Positions 42,101 to 45,805 are shown, numbered from the stretch's first letter. The stretch: 64,000 nucleotides of DNA from Siphonodentalium dalli (GCA_032622095.1 CP136065.1:151595577-151659576); one strand, 5' to 3'. Made by a program: numbers and translations. The notes: generated from the sequence alone by a model not told the origin.

Positions 42101-42428
42101 GAATAACATAAAATGGCCATATTATAATTCTCCATTCATGTGCATGCGTGTTGATGGGATTCAATTGATTTATTCTGCTGAGCATTCACTGAGCGGCAGT
42201 AAACACACTCTATCTCTCACATGTACTTGTACCTAAATTTGTTTGGAATCCATCAAAATTGGCAATTGATAAATTTATTGTCATTTATAAACTTAGCTGG
42301 CATGTATCTTAAAGGCCCACTTAATTTTCGATTACATATATAAAATTTATTACACGCTTGTTCCCAGAAGTACAGTGTTATTGCTGTTCCATATTTACAA
42401 ATACGTACATGACGTTCGCCTCAACCAT
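33..42428 (-). CDS. VWA3A: VWA3A-like protein, 27 coding exons, 3' end beyond window
   Basis: Multi-exon gene read right to left. All 27 exons have AG/GT borders and phases that join without a stop, giving about 1019 codons before the window edge. Approximate residues: acidic stretch 8-40; linker module 1 at 76-167 and VWA 1 at 168-337; module 2 at 410-510 and VWA 2 at 511-700; module 3 at 880-970 and VWA 3 from about 972, truncated. VWA 2 (DLSVS) and VWA 3 (DTSGS) keep the DxSxS metal-binding motif; VWA 1 has DSSDA, so its last serine is missing. The phrases RRIFGTV, FHWFRETG, YQVLAPNAY and LRRYLKRMQWLLSGS are typical of the VWA3A/VWA3B family, and their layout fits VWA3A better. VWA3 proteins are intracellular and poorly characterised; a link to ciliated cells is suggested in vertebrates but cannot be seen here. 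The gene is swollen by repeats: about 3 kb of coding sequence in 42 kb. The A-versus-B choice is fairly but not fully certain. Confidence 0.88.
300..414 (-). repeat. Possible tRNA-derived SINE head
   Basis: On the minus strand GTGGTCTGGTGGTTAGCAT resembles a tRNA A box region, and about 50 bases later AGTTTAAATCC resembles a degenerate B box. No cloverleaf with all arms could be drawn, so this is a SINE relic rather than a tRNA gene. Confidence 0.4.
424..684. mobile_element. Family A TTAA MITE, two hairpins
   Basis: TTAACCC at the left and GGGTTAA at the right. Inside are two palindromes built on CATTCTCTTATATATGCGAG and its complement, separated by GGCCTAACAATAT and a GTAAGCCA segment. This copy is diverged in both hairpins. 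Confidence 0.8.
743..1140. mobile_element. Family A2 TTAA element
   Basis: Starts TTAACCCTTTGAGTGCCAGG and ends AAAGGGTTAA. It carries one family-A-like palindrome (about 797-870) whose inner stem is CGACC/GGTCG instead of CTCCC/GGGAG, then a T-rich region. It is flanked by a direct repeat of about 57 bases (685-742 and 1141-1196). Confidence 0.7.
1197..3222. other. VWA3A intron stretch without recognised features
   Basis: AT-rich intron. A phrase near 2155-2200 (ATTTCCACTGTGGTCC, GTAGCCGATCAC) is weakly similar to 49590-49635. No exon-like frame with splice sites was found. Confidence 0.5.
3223..3365 (-). CDS. VWA3A: VWA3A exon: module 3 and pre-VWA helix
   Basis: Acceptor TTTCAG, donor GTAAGT. 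Encodes YCHIFPSVNVKGTIKHLQLM and then TEKVLRRYLKRMQWLLSG, the pre-VWA signature helix. A family-A hairpin element begins only about 28 bases upstream of the acceptor. Confidence 0.92.
3395..3674. mobile_element. Family A TTAA MITE
   Basis: Complete double-hairpin copy with TTAA at both ends. It lies immediately upstream (minus sense) of the VWA3A exon at 3223-3365 and so forms its branch-point region. Confidence 0.85.
4211..4329 (-). CDS. VWA3A: VWA3A exon: linker module 3
   Basis: Acceptor TTTCAG, donor GTAAGT. Encodes WMRMYSLSRLKLDLNRLVT, the third linker module start, and then HEESNVKPLHKSVSAK. Confidence 0.9.
4380..4644. mobile_element. Family A MITE with ATAT flanks
   Basis: Double-hairpin copy whose ends are CATATCCCTTTC and GAAAGGGATATC, so the flanking tetranucleotide is ATAT rather than TTAA. 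Confidence 0.8.
4700..5220. repeat. Family L repeat, split by a family A element
   Basis: Pieces around 4720-4800 and 5050-5220 align with 21948-22232 (TTTGTTCTTAT, AATGAGATTTTGCATGT-like, ATGATTTTCAGAATATTTTTC). The family A copy at 4801-5050 separates them. Confidence 0.55.
4801..5050. mobile_element. Family A MITE inserted in family L repeat
   Basis: Double-hairpin copy, opposite in orientation to the one at 4380. It splits a family L repeat (4700-4800 and 5050-5220) that is continuous at 21948-22232, which shows insertion after the older repeat. Confidence 0.75.
5787..5884 (-). CDS. VWA3A: VWA3A exon: linker before module 3
   Basis: Acceptor TTACAG, donor GTAAGT. Encodes SVISKYPSLKSVKKTFGNAT and then IPDTEDIVTTKE. 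Ends in phase 0, directly before WMRMYSLSRLKLDL. Confidence 0.87.
6457..6670. mobile_element. Family C mariner-like MITE at a splice donor
   Basis: Near-perfect 214-base palindrome with ends (G/C)A(G/A)TAATGCTCTAATTAATCG flanked by TA at 6455-6456 and 6671-6672. TA duplication and CAGTAATG-type ends fit Tc1/mariner MITEs. The right TA forms intron positions +2 and +3 of the donor of exon 6674-6799. Confidence 0.85.
6674..6799 (-). CDS. VWA3A: VWA3A exon with a MITE at its splice donor
   Basis: Acceptor CTATAG, donor GTACAA. Encodes VRKPPSHRLCSTKDPMLRVR and then KSGKKKIATESFFLEDKM. Only the first three intron bases (GTA) precede a mariner-like hairpin element, and two of these (TA) are its target duplication; from intron position +4 the donor region is transposon sequence. 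Confidence 0.85.
7364..7461. repeat. Palindrome
   Basis: TTGCCATGTATGCATGATGT with the complement at 7440-7461 and a second inner stem (CATTCCACA/TGTGGAATAGAATG). Confidence 0.6.
7691..7942. mobile_element. Family M TTAA MITE
   Basis: Ends TTAAACCTTTCTTTAATAAA and TATAGAAAGGGTTAA; contains ATACTCATTGATGAG, GGAAATGTTCA and AATAATAGACCATTCCA, shared with copies near 19861, 25505, 40803 and 62436. The first 27 bases of the window are the end of another copy. Confidence 0.7.
7950..8208. mobile_element. Family A MITE
   Basis: Well-kept hairpins (GCGAGTCTCCC / GGGAGCCTCGC). The left terminus is eroded; the right ends in GGGTTAA. It follows a family M element ending at 7942. Confidence 0.8.
8247..8349 (-). 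CDS. VWA3A: VWA3A exon: inter-module linker
   Basis: Acceptor TTGCAG, donor GTGAGT. Encodes DYHDSQKNKEPEPSVKAILY and then RPSSATGYRDVPSS, a polar low-complexity linker. Confidence 0.85.
8433..8653. repeat. Inverted repeat (family D)
   Basis: AATCAGCATTTAACATATAA and its near-complement at the right; inner arms GGCCTTCCTCAG and CTGAGGAAGGCC with AAAGCTTT. Single copy here; transposon type unknown. Confidence 0.65.
9091..10252. mobile_element. Family E 1.16-kb TTAA element
   Basis: TTAACTCTTTCACTGCCGAT to GGCAGTGAAAGAGTTAA. The left end has two direct copies of CACTGCCGATCGCGACTTGA. The interior has about five imperfect direct units of 180-250 bases, each with CCATCTTGTTTTGTG, GGTCACGTGA, AATACCTAC and GATACAAAAGTTATTGAGAA. 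No transposase ORF. Piggy-back type ends and TTAA suggest a piggyBac-like non-autonomous element. Confidence 0.75.
10496..10603 (-). CDS. VWA3A: VWA3A exon: inter-module linker
   Basis: Acceptor TTCCAG, donor GTGAGT, phase 0 on both sides. Encodes QHPYMEEIKELPAPEFYSKL and then SLPHPKQTALTQARQ, a proline-rich and probably flexible linker. Confidence 0.87.
11560..11720. repeat. (GA)n low-complexity tract
   Basis: About 30 bases of perfect GA followed by GAAA units in a purine-rich region. Confidence 0.85.
11862..12011. mobile_element. Family B hairpin element
   Basis: Palindrome 11891-11992 built on GCAGAATGAGG-CCCAGAGGGTGAAT and its complement, flanked by GGCCTGAAAATATGG-GTC on the left and AGGCCTCATCTTCTC on the right. 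A solitary half copy lies at 12176-12228. Confidence 0.75.
12348..12466 (-). CDS. VWA3A: VWA3A exon after VWA 2
   Basis: Acceptor TTTCAG, donor GTGAGT. Encodes IIESDDIQGITAEIDKALNF and then KKCAILVDGVKKKYKNKF. The IIESDDI motif directly follows RETG of the previous exon, a conserved family feature. Confidence 0.92.
12864..13009. repeat. Long palindrome (family J)
   Basis: GATCTCCAACTCATTATGTT through a centre at about 12930 (ACGAGTCGTAAACGAGT) to its complement ending GAAGATC. Single copy in the window. Confidence 0.75.
13623..13868 (-). CDS. VWA3A: VWA3A exon: VWA 2, longest exon
   Basis: 246 bases, acceptor TTTCAG, donor GTACGC. Encodes VQGVYMFTSGVPDQIHEMI, IKLHTILFNVDDYDAHG and CSGGRFHWFRETG, completing the Rossmann-like VWA 2 fold. 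The preceding intron (13869-19587) holds the large inverted-repeat element. Confidence 0.94.
13915..14115. repeat. Dispersed repeat, copy 1
   Basis: Shares an extended similarity with 38385-38572: both contain GGCTGGAA, TTAGTTGAATG, ACTTATCAGTT and GATTCACT in the same order and spacing. Borders are unclear and no inverted ends are seen. Adjacent to the MITE at 14348. Confidence 0.55.
14348..14681. mobile_element. MITE-like foldback related to the 14.7-19.0 kb element
   Basis: Ends are inverted copies of about 55 bases (GATATTTTTAAAAATATAAT at the left, its complement at the right to 14681). The left interior (14400-14575) is the reverse complement of 18816-18990, so this looks like a deletion derivative of the neighbouring larger element. 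Confidence 0.65.
14877..15164 (-). CDS. Unidentified ORF in GC-rich insert
   Basis: A 95-codon frame containing LVKLLMLVVLPSLEWASSSA and FLELTDEEQRIARFA. No domain recognised. It might be a remnant of the element's own gene. A poly(C) tract lies over its C-terminal codons. Confidence 0.2.
   Translation of the reverse strand: MGIRLSAICIGEQQLVKLLMLVVLPSLEWASSSAGRYVAKAERVLVSSNLKSAGFLELTDEEQRIARFARISELNGTTWDVASKNKGGGVHVWAI
17586..18310. repeat. Degenerate duplicated segment of about 180 bases
   Basis: 17586-17755 and 18140-18310 share order and phrases (GAGAATC-A-ACCATG, then CTGTC, then ACCAACACATCT). They lie about 555 bases apart inside the large element, and a related CTGATT-CTGTCAGA phrase occurs near 18050. 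Confidence 0.45.
19588..19682 (-). CDS. VWA3A: VWA3A exon: VWA 2
   Basis: Acceptor TTGTAG, donor GTAAGT. Encodes WVLDLQCGGSRNFMSAYRLA and then VENEEEMNHDI; GGSRNFMSA is the threonine/serine loop region of the VWA fold. Confidence 0.9.
19861..20086. mobile_element. Family M TTAA MITE
   Basis: Shares TACTCATTCATGAGTAGTTC, AATAATAGACCATTCCAGTG and the AGAAAGGGTTAA end with the copy at 7691. The left end is diverged. Confidence 0.6.
20490..20578. mobile_element. Family M partial end
   Basis: Contains GAACTTATTATCTGAACATT, AATGAGTATTTAGAATAG and AAAGGGTTAA. Its final TTAA is also the first TTAA of the family N element at 20575. Confidence 0.6.
20575..21250. mobile_element. Family N TTAA element, long copy
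   Basis: TTAACCCTTTGGCGGGTAGA to GTCAAAGGGTTAA, 676 bases. It holds an ATC/TCA-rich low-complexity tract near 21126-21215. The subterminal GCGGGT motif repeats (20583 and 20621), as piggyBac-like ends often do. Confidence 0.65.
21126..21215. repeat. ATC-rich low-complexity tract
   Basis: Runs of CATCAT, CATCGT and ACCACCATCATC within the family N element at 20575-21250. Confidence 0.7.
21404..21478 (-). CDS. VWA3A: VWA3A exon: VWA 2
   Basis: Acceptor TCACAG, donor GTAAGA. Encodes FGSVAVAWKPTMVKPTEENL and then QSAW, the second strand and following helix of VWA 2. Enters with one base and leaves with two bases of a codon. Confidence 0.9.
21580..21842. mobile_element. Family A MITE
   Basis: Double-hairpin copy, left end TTACCCTTTCATGA, right end ATGGTTAA, with slightly mutated termini. 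It lies about 100 bases upstream of the VWA3A exon at 21404-21478. Confidence 0.8.
21948..22232. repeat. Family L repeat
   Basis: Contains ATCAACAAGTACATGA, GACTTTGTTCTTATTTTCAT and ATTCTGAAAATCATATTCAG, all repeated at 37217-37490. Confidence 0.6.
23374..23493 (-). CDS. VWA3A: VWA3A exon: VWA 2 MIDAS
   Basis: Acceptor ATACAG, donor GTGAGT. Encodes VVILIDLSVSNANYLVHIQ and then LLLEQQMSNKEYFNIIG. DLSVS is a full DxSxS metal-binding motif. Confidence 0.93.
24042..24207. mobile_element. Family A MITE, single-hairpin derivative
   Basis: TTAACCCTTTCATGACGGGA to GGAAGGGTTAA in only 166 bases. One hairpin remains, apparently through deletion or recombination between the two hairpins of a full element. 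Confidence 0.8.
24462..24637 (-). CDS. VWA3A: VWA3A exon: linker module 2 and entry to VWA 2
   Basis: Acceptor TGACAG, donor GTAAGT. Encodes NAMVQFKWHDGSLRNVHVD and then EKRIDWLSSSSRRIFGTV, with the pre-VWA signature helix and first strand. Ends with two bases of a codon completed as asparagine. Confidence 0.93.
24776..25035. mobile_element. Family A MITE
   Basis: Double-hairpin copy with a mutated left end (GGTACCCTTTGATGA) and an intact right end (AAAGGGTTAA). It lies just upstream of the exon at 24462-24637. Confidence 0.8.
25505..25707. mobile_element. Family M TTAA MITE
   Basis: Shares ACATTGGAATGGTTTATTAT (the complement of the family core) and the AGTATTGAAAGGGTTAA end. The left boundary is approximate. 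Confidence 0.55.
26185..26332. mobile_element. Family B hairpin element
   Basis: Palindrome 26206-26298 with the flanks of the 11862 copy in reversed order (AGAAGATGAGGCC at the left, ACCATATTTTCAG at the right), so the two copies are inverted. Confidence 0.75.
26637..27020. mobile_element. Family K foldback element, TTAA ends
   Basis: TTAAAGGCACAGATGACC to GGCCACCAGTGCCTTTAA; almost the whole 384 bases fold on themselves, with the centre at CAGGTTCTGTAAAG (about 26830). Located next to the exon at 27061-27164. Confidence 0.75.
27061..27164 (-). CDS. VWA3A: VWA3A exon: linker module 2
   Basis: Acceptor TTACAG, donor GTAAGA. Encodes KKLDLYQVLAPNAYSYKEEF, a strongly VWA3A-like segment. A TTAA-type MITE ends about 21 bases upstream of the acceptor. 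Confidence 0.92.
27187..27494. mobile_element. Family N element with ATAT flanks
   Basis: TATATCCCTTTGGCGAGTAG to CCAAAGGGATATAG. The interior is nearly collinear with the TTAA copy at 34776. Its left end lies about 21 bases from the acceptor of the exon at 27061-27164. Confidence 0.75.
27505..27766. mobile_element. Family A MITE
   Basis: Complete copy with TTAA at both ends and two hairpins. A family N element with ATAT flanks ends only about 10 bases to its left. Confidence 0.85.
28569..28707 (-). CDS. VWA3A: VWA3A exon: start of linker module 2
   Basis: Acceptor TTTCAG, donor GTGATC (weaker consensus). Encodes SRFLPRPPGHDLPLKIT and then DEWIKRNGLK, the second WL-x-GL-like motif. Its last base joins the next exon to give AKKLDLYQ. 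Confidence 0.88.
29218..29349 (-). CDS. VWA3A: VWA3A exon: helix after VWA 1
   Basis: Acceptor TTATAG, donor GTATGC, phase 0 on both sides. Encodes DISQLLKEIHRSQDVINKIK and then EMRQGMMGDALVTIMNE, an amphipathic helical segment linking VWA 1 to module 2. Confidence 0.88.
30115..30483. mobile_element. Family K foldback element
   Basis: Same interior as 26637-27020 (GTTAAAATAGTCACA, AATATTAAAATATAGACA, TTTACAGAACCTGGC). The right end keeps CTGTACCTTTAA; the left is eroded. Confidence 0.7.
30527..30549. repeat. (AT)n at a splice donor
   Basis: TA repeats immediately after the 5' splice site (minus sense) of exon 30550-30615. Confidence 0.85.
30550..30615 (-). CDS. VWA3A: VWA3A exon: end of VWA 1
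   Basis: 66-base exon, acceptor TTTCAG, phase 0 on both sides. Encodes ITLRNLAEASGGRYHCYTGT; SGGRYHCYTG is the last strand of VWA 1. The donor GTATATAT runs straight into an (AT)n tract. Confidence 0.9.
31317..32407. mobile_element. Family E 1.09-kb TTAA element
   Basis: TTAACTCTTTCACTGCCGAT to GGCGGTGAAAGAGTTAA, the same ends and subterminal CACTGCCGAT repeats as 9091-10252. The interior differs in detail but again carries AAGATGGCC and GGTCACGTGACC motifs. Confidence 0.75.
32479..32587 (-). CDS. VWA3A: VWA3A exon: VWA 1
   Basis: Acceptor TTTCAG, donor GTGAGT. Encodes PDQTSEVLCDFIYQMAVGRD and IPIHTVAYDCSN, the PDQ helix and following strand of a VWA fold (compare VPDQIHEMI in VWA 2). Confidence 0.9.
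32651..33019. mobile_element. Family P2 TTAA element
   Basis: TTAAAGGTACACAATCCGAT to GGATTATGCATCTTTAA; contains TTGTTCAACAAAATTTTGCC and the TTTGATGGATGGGTTCC phrase shared with family P. Confidence 0.7.
33045..33300. mobile_element. Family B double-hairpin element
   Basis: Two complete family B palindromes (33074-33167 and 33178-33269) inside outer inverted repeats (AAGCCTTGAAATAGTGTGCC and its complement). Confidence 0.8.
33483..33959. mobile_element. Family P TTAA foldback element
   Basis: TTAAAGGTACTCAACCCG to GGGTTGAGTACCTTTAA. Both halves carry AATATTTGATTCGAGTCGAGG or its complement. Confidence 0.8.
33987..34220. mobile_element. Family P half element
   Basis: Starts TTAAAGGTACTCAATCCGAT about 28 bases after the previous copy and ends after ATAACTCTAAAATCAAGTGG without a returning arm. 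Confidence 0.7.
34479..34604 (-). CDS. VWA3A: VWA3A exon: VWA 1
   Basis: Acceptor TTTCAG, donor GTAAGT. Encodes AKDFVLRAKPRGGCNLLKAM and DIDSIMLILGSV. The RGGCNLLKA loop is the counterpart of CGGSRNFMSA in VWA 2. Confidence 0.9.
34776..35118. mobile_element. Family N TTAA element
   Basis: TTAACCCTTTGGCGAGTAGA to CCCAAGGGTTAA. It has two copies of an ACGACATATATGTCGT palindrome near the left end and matches the copy at 27187 almost throughout. Confidence 0.75.
35396..35465. mobile_element. Family B half element
   Basis: One arm only: CTCAGAATATGGTGCTGGAC then CAGAATGAGGTCCCCATAGA. The returning arm is absent. Confidence 0.6.
35677..35783 (-). CDS. VWA3A: VWA3A exon: VWA 1
   Basis: Acceptor TTGTAG, donor GTAAGT. 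Encodes HLLDEQIAKKNSVYMLVFGS and then EEEPLWPCVRDINHR. The MLVFGS strand matches the NIIGFGS strand of VWA 2. Confidence 0.9.
36515..36616 (-). CDS. VWA3A: VWA3A exon: VWA 1 first strand and MIDAS region
   Basis: Acceptor TTGTAG, donor GTATGC, both phase 0. Encodes IFGNVRGKNIAVVIDSSDAN. DSSDA occupies the DxSxS position, but the last serine is alanine, so metal binding by this domain may be weak or lost. Confidence 0.9.
37062..37116 (-). CDS. VWA3A: VWA3A exon: helix before VWA 1
   Basis: Short exon (55 bases), acceptor TTCCAG, donor GTAAGA. Encodes AIESYTKRIKWLLQGSRR, the signature helix that precedes each VWA domain. Ends in phase 0 so that IFG starts the next exon. Confidence 0.9.
37190..37680. 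repeat. Family L foldback repeat
   Basis: The left half matches 21948-22232. The right half (37500-37680) runs back in complement (ACAATGGTTTCAACATGCAA, GTTATTCGAGAACTATTATC), so this copy is a foldback. A related inverted half lies at about 60540-60800. Confidence 0.55.
37949..38208. mobile_element. Family A MITE
   Basis: Complete copy with TTAA at both ends, first hairpin long, second with a shortened loop (GAGGCTACCATGCGAGAC). Confidence 0.85.
38385..38572. repeat. Dispersed repeat, copy 2
   Basis: Second copy of the repeat at 13915-14115, in the same orientation, in the intron between the VWA3A exons at 38775 and 37062. Confidence 0.55.
38775..38864 (-). CDS. VWA3A: VWA3A exon: linker module 1
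   Basis: Acceptor TTCCAG, donor GTAAGT. Encodes FQADISSGKPVQRIQFDAYD and then VNEFECNLNL. It corresponds to the VQFKWHDGSLRNVHVD region of module 2 and the IFPSVNVKGTIKHLQ region of module 3. Confidence 0.88.
39085..39358. mobile_element. Family A MITE
   Basis: Copy with TTAA ends (TTAAACCTTTCACGA and AAAAGGGTTAA) and both hairpins, the second diverged at its tip. Confidence 0.8.
39526..39653 (-). CDS. VWA3A: VWA3A exon: start of linker module 1
   Basis: Acceptor TTGCAG, donor GTAAGT. Encodes SSEEWLKTHNIDFIGLNL, the first of three WL-x-GL-like linker modules in the protein. Ends with two bases of a codon, completed by the next exon to asparagine. Confidence 0.88.
40257..40359 (-). CDS. VWA3A: VWA3A exon
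   Basis: Acceptor TTTTAG, donor GTTAGT. Contains MQPEWKPIKIKNSRS and VNQTRDLQ. Only one of three frames is open, and it matches the phases of both neighbours. Its first ATG is the fallback translation start if the upstream acidic exons are not used. Confidence 0.8.
40423..40802. mobile_element. Family P2 TTAA element
   Basis: TTAAAGGTACTCAATCCGAT to GGATTATGCATCTTTAA, collinear with 32651-33019. It lies about 60 bases upstream of exon 40257-40359. Confidence 0.75.
40803..41062. mobile_element. Family M TTAA MITE
   Basis: Contains GTAATGGTCTATTATTCACC and TTATCTGAACATTTCC, and ends GAGTATTTAGTAAAGAAAGGGTTAA in separate parts. It directly follows a family P element ending at 40802. Confidence 0.55.
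41081..41528. mobile_element. Family B double-hairpin element
   Basis: Palindromes at about 41107-41201 and 41401-41493, separated by about 200 bases and enclosed by inverted outer ends (GCCTGAGTTTAGTGTACCTG and its complement). Confidence 0.8.
41660..41792. mobile_element. Family C mariner-like MITE
   Basis: CAGTAATGCTCTAATTAATC with the complement at the right, flanked by TA on both sides. It is an internal deletion of the 6457 version and still folds end to end. Confidence 0.85.
41865..41969 (-). CDS. VWA3A: VWA3A exon: acidic N-terminal segment
   Basis: Acceptor CCCCAG, donor GTATGT; enters and leaves with two bases of a codon. Encodes an almost uninterrupted Glu/Asp run (EEDEEEKED, DLEEDDDEEE). 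The coding strand is a GAA/GAT repeat that looks like a microsatellite, so length polymorphism is likely. Probably disordered. Splicing to the next exon gives glutamate then SVFMQPEW. Confidence 0.7.
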
Positions 42429-42438
42429 GAAACCAGAA
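42409..42438 (-). CDS. VWA3A: VWA3A candidate first coding exon
   Basis: Thirty-base exon between a TTTTATAG acceptor and a GTACGT donor. The start ATG is at 42428-42426 in the context TTTCATGG, giving MVEANV, and the exon ends with two bases that join the next exon as isoleucine followed by the acidic run. The acceptor implies at least one 5' UTR exon further right, which I could not locate. The phase fit supports it, but so short an exon could be chance. The alternative start is the methionine in the exon at 40257-40359 (MQPEWKP). Confidence 0.55.
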
Positions 42439-42979
42439 CTATAAAATAAAGCATCATCACACATGACAAAACATTCCCTCTTTGTGCCTAAATAAACCTT
42501 CTAAGCCTGTATTTTTAATGCACGGATTCTAGGACGCGAAGCGTGTAATAAACACAGAACGACACGATGTGTCTTTCTGTGTATATATGCCATATTATAT
42601 ACCATCTGAAAGAGGAAGCTCCAAAATATTGTATTATCAACTTATCCGGTGTAATAAACTTGGAACATGTTGTTTTTGTTGAGTTACTGACATGTTTTTT
42701 TTTTATCCGGATTGTAGTTCAAATTGAATTATATTCAATGGAAGGGAAATAACTCTAAATCTTAAAGATAGTGTTTATCCCCCTCCATTGAAAATACATT
42801 TTTAGTCTGAATTCTGATACATTCTGGGATCCAAAGGGGGGGGGGGTAAACTTTATTTGATTTCAGCTGTTTTCTATTTCTCTATGGGCATCTTTTGAAG
42901 CACGGAAGTTTCAAATGGTGATGTCAAATGGTGATGTCACAAATCTCTACTCCACCAGTACTAAACCTGGGAACGTTTT

Positions 42980-43222
42980 TTAACAGGGAACGTTATAAAG
43001 TCGAAAAAATAATTCTTGTTCCTGAATAATTAACTTCACTGTTGGTGGAGGTCCCAACTGGAAATTGCACGATTTAAGTGACTTTGTCAGCGACTTTGCT
43101 TTGCATCGCTTAAAATTATGGAATTTCTCCTGGGTAATTAAATCAATGTTATTGCGACATCGGTTCACAAAAGTCAAAGAAAAATCATGCAATCTTGAGC
43201 TGGAACCACCCCCTAACATCAA
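42980..43222 (-). CDS. Unidentified 80-codon ORF
   Basis: Reads LHDFSLTFVNRCRNNIDLIT, then FKRCKAKSLTKSL and FQLGPPPTVKLIIQEQELFF. The composition looks protein-like, but no family is recognised. It sits next to a LINE fragment on the other strand and may be a transposon remnant. No clear splice border links it to VWA3A. Confidence 0.25.
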   Translation of the reverse strand: MMLGGGSSSRLHDFSLTFVNRCRNNIDLITQEKFHNFKRCKAKSLTKSLKSCNFQLGPPPTVKLIIQEQELFFRLYNVPC

Positions 43223-43312
43223 GTAGATAATTGAGGAACAAATTTTAACAAGATGAAACTGTGGACAACAATATCTTTAGTTTCTATTATGGCTCTATGA
43301 AGTTAGACATGG

Positions 43313-43846
43313 TTGATCAGTATAAAATATCTTGGAATTCTATTTCACGAAAATGGAACTTCAGACGTAGCTGCATCCAATTTATCTGAGAAAAGCAAAA
43401 AAGCATATTATGCATTAAAGGGTAATCTTAAAGACTACCCAAATTTATCAGTTAAGACATGGATTCACCTGGTTGAGTCTGTGGTTGAACCAATACTTAC
43501 GTATAGTCCAATCTTAGTTCACTATCTAAGTCAACTTCTTCTATAGCCGATTAAACGTATATTGATTTACTTAATGATATTCTGGGTGTTAACTCCAAAG
43601 CAACCAATATTGCAGTCTTGGTGGAAGTTGGATCTAGTCCAATGTGTCTCAAAGCTCTCTACTCAGTATGCAAATACTATAAACGACTTACATATTTAGA
43701 GAATCACGAATCTAAACTCCAAAATCATTTGTTAATTTCAGCATTTAAAGAAGATAGAAATTTGGGTAAAAACTCGTGGCTCAATACAGTTAAAATGGTA
43801 GAGAATTTCACAGGGCATGAGTTAATCAAGGAGAACGAATCCGAGT
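43313..43846 (+). pseudogene. LINE reverse transcriptase C-terminal fragment
   Basis: Reads YLGILFHENGTSDVAASNLS and SVKTWIHLVESVVEPILTYS, then after a frameshift LGVNSKATNIAVLVEVGSS and CLKALYSVCKYYKRLTYL. This is the post-catalytic region of a LINE reverse transcriptase of a different family from the 50-kb copy. Truncated on the left and interrupted on the right by a TTAAAGGTAC element at 43847. Confidence 0.65.
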
Positions 43847-44093
43847 TTAAAGGTACTCAATCCGTATAAGCACCCCTAAATTACTATTTCGCTTCGGGAG
43901 TAAAAAATATTTGATTCGATTAGAGGAACCCACCCTTCAAAGCTCAGAGTGATCAGATATCGATTTTTGAAATTTGTTAATTTTTGGAGATGTGGTCCAC
44001 TTCCACGTGCTCAAACGGACAAATTACGGACAAATTACGAGTGTAAGATTACCAATAATAACCACTTGATTTTAGAGTTATCCATCTGAGACG
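43847..44093. mobile_element. Family P half element in a LINE fragment
   Basis: TTAAAGGTACTCAATCCG to TTTTAGAGTTATCCATCT. It interrupts the LINE fragment at 43313-43846. Confidence 0.7.
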
Positions 44094-44685
44094 ACTCGGG
44101 CCAGACGCAGCTCGCCGGGCAGTGATTTTGGAGCGACTTCAGACCGACTTGTCTCACGTGTCCAGGGCGACTTGTCCCATGTTTTTTTTCATTAGTTATT
44201 TTATTTGTATATAATTACAACTACTTTCGCTTTCACTTAATTGATTGGTCAAGGCCCTTAGATACACTTGGTAGAAACAATCTCTATCAGCCGACGGAAT
44301 TGTCGTTTCCCGCATCACTGGGTGTGGTGATACTTTAAAAAGTTCGCAAACAAAATTTAGTCCGCCAATCAAATCGCAAGAAAAAACTTCCGTTTCTAGT
44401 GGTAACCCAAGACGCCAACTCTCAGCGAAAGATTATTGCCGATTAAACAGCAAAATAGTACATTAATTTAGTTGGGGATAAAGGAATGTATTACATAACT
44501 ATTCCACCATTAGTATTAGCATTTATCCAGCTTCGTGCCAATACTAGTATGACATGACAGTGGTCATGAGAGCACAGAATGCACCTTTATAGCCATTGTT
44601 TACTTTTCGAGTTTGTCACCTTGAGACTGCAAATTCGGTGGGGAAGTTTGGGAACACCACTTTGGAATTGCTATCGAATCGGATT

Positions 44686-44822
44686 GTCTTTACAGCCCTT
44701 TTAATTCAGATTGTTTGGCTTCGGCAATCTGCTACGGCAACCCTTTACCGTGGCCCAGTTTGCTTCAGCAAATGGCTTCGGCATTGCCGATTGCCGTAGC
44801 CAATTATGAGGGCTGTCTTTAT
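44686..44822. repeat. Imperfect hairpin
   Basis: TCTTTACAGCCCTTTTAATT against AATTATGAGGGCTGTCTTTA, with inner GGCTTCGGCAATC-type arms that repeat several times. Confidence 0.5.
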
Positions 44823-45129
44823 GACAATAGATGTTCTAGAATCGTTTTAAATAAGTGAAATTTACACCAGCAAGTACAGTTTAATAGTTTACGGGTGTGG
44901 TGTCTTGCTTTTGTGTAGTTGGAAAGTAGGAAACAGAGATAGAATTGTGTGTGTTCATCTCAAACTTCCGGTCGGTCGGTCGCCCAATTTATTCTCGACC
45001 CAATTTCCCATTTTGGTTAAAAGAGCAGCTGAAGTCCAGACACAAATATCACTTGGGTAGTTTTACTATTTTAGTGTTTTTAAAAACTTATTTAATCATC
45101 AACTAATATGCGGATTGTCGTAATTATAA

Positions 45130-45266
45130 TCAATCAACATCATTTTCGATGCATCTGTCGGCGAAAAGAAGTGTCGGATGCCGAACTATATACTATATAC
45201 AGTATGTAATTCGGCATCAGACATTTCTATACGCCGACAGATGCATCGAAGACGACGTTGATTGCA
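45130..45266. repeat. Palindrome (family H)
   Basis: ATCAACATCATTTTCGATGC and GCATCGAAGACGACGTTGAT arms, with inner TCGGATGCCGAA/TTCGGCATCAGA arms. Confidence 0.7.
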
Positions 45267-45317
45267 TATTTATAACATATTATATTAAATTATTCTCACA
45301 TTCATTATCACTTCAAT

Positions 45318-45805
45318 TTAAAGGTACTCAATCCGATAAAACTCCTCTCAATTACTATTTCAATGGCTTCGGGGGTCAAAAATATTTGATTCGAGTCGAG
45401 GAAGTCACACATCAAAGCTCAGATTTGTTAGATATCGATTTTAGAAATCTATTATTTTTCATTATCGGGAATACTTTCTGGCCCAGATCTCAGTCAAAAT
45501 TGCGTTATTATTACCACTTGATTTTAGAGTTATCCATCCTTGTCTGTTTGAATAGAGTTTTGGTGTACAAATCTCGAGCAGGATACGAAATTGACAGCAA
45601 TTATTAGTACTCATCTCGAGGACATAACAAATTTCAAAAATCAATATCTAATAACTCTGAGCTTTGTTTGATGGGTTCCTCGACTCGAATCAAATATTTT
45701 TTACCACCAAAGCCAAAGAAATAGTAATATAGGACCCTCTGATCGGATTGTTGTTGTTGGAATCTGTTGAGATGGGGACCCTCTGTTCGGATTGAGTACC
45801 TTTAA
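45318..45805. mobile_element. Family P TTAA foldback element
   Basis: TTAAAGGTACTCAATCCGAT to CGGATTGAGTACCTTTAA, 488 bases. Left half open as coding-like sequence by chance. Confidence 0.8.

Noticed and set aside
45149-45607. 152-codon plus-strand ORF as a gene
   Set aside because: It covers the palindrome at 45130 and the left half of the family P element; the same peptide appears in other family P copies, so it is repeat-derived.
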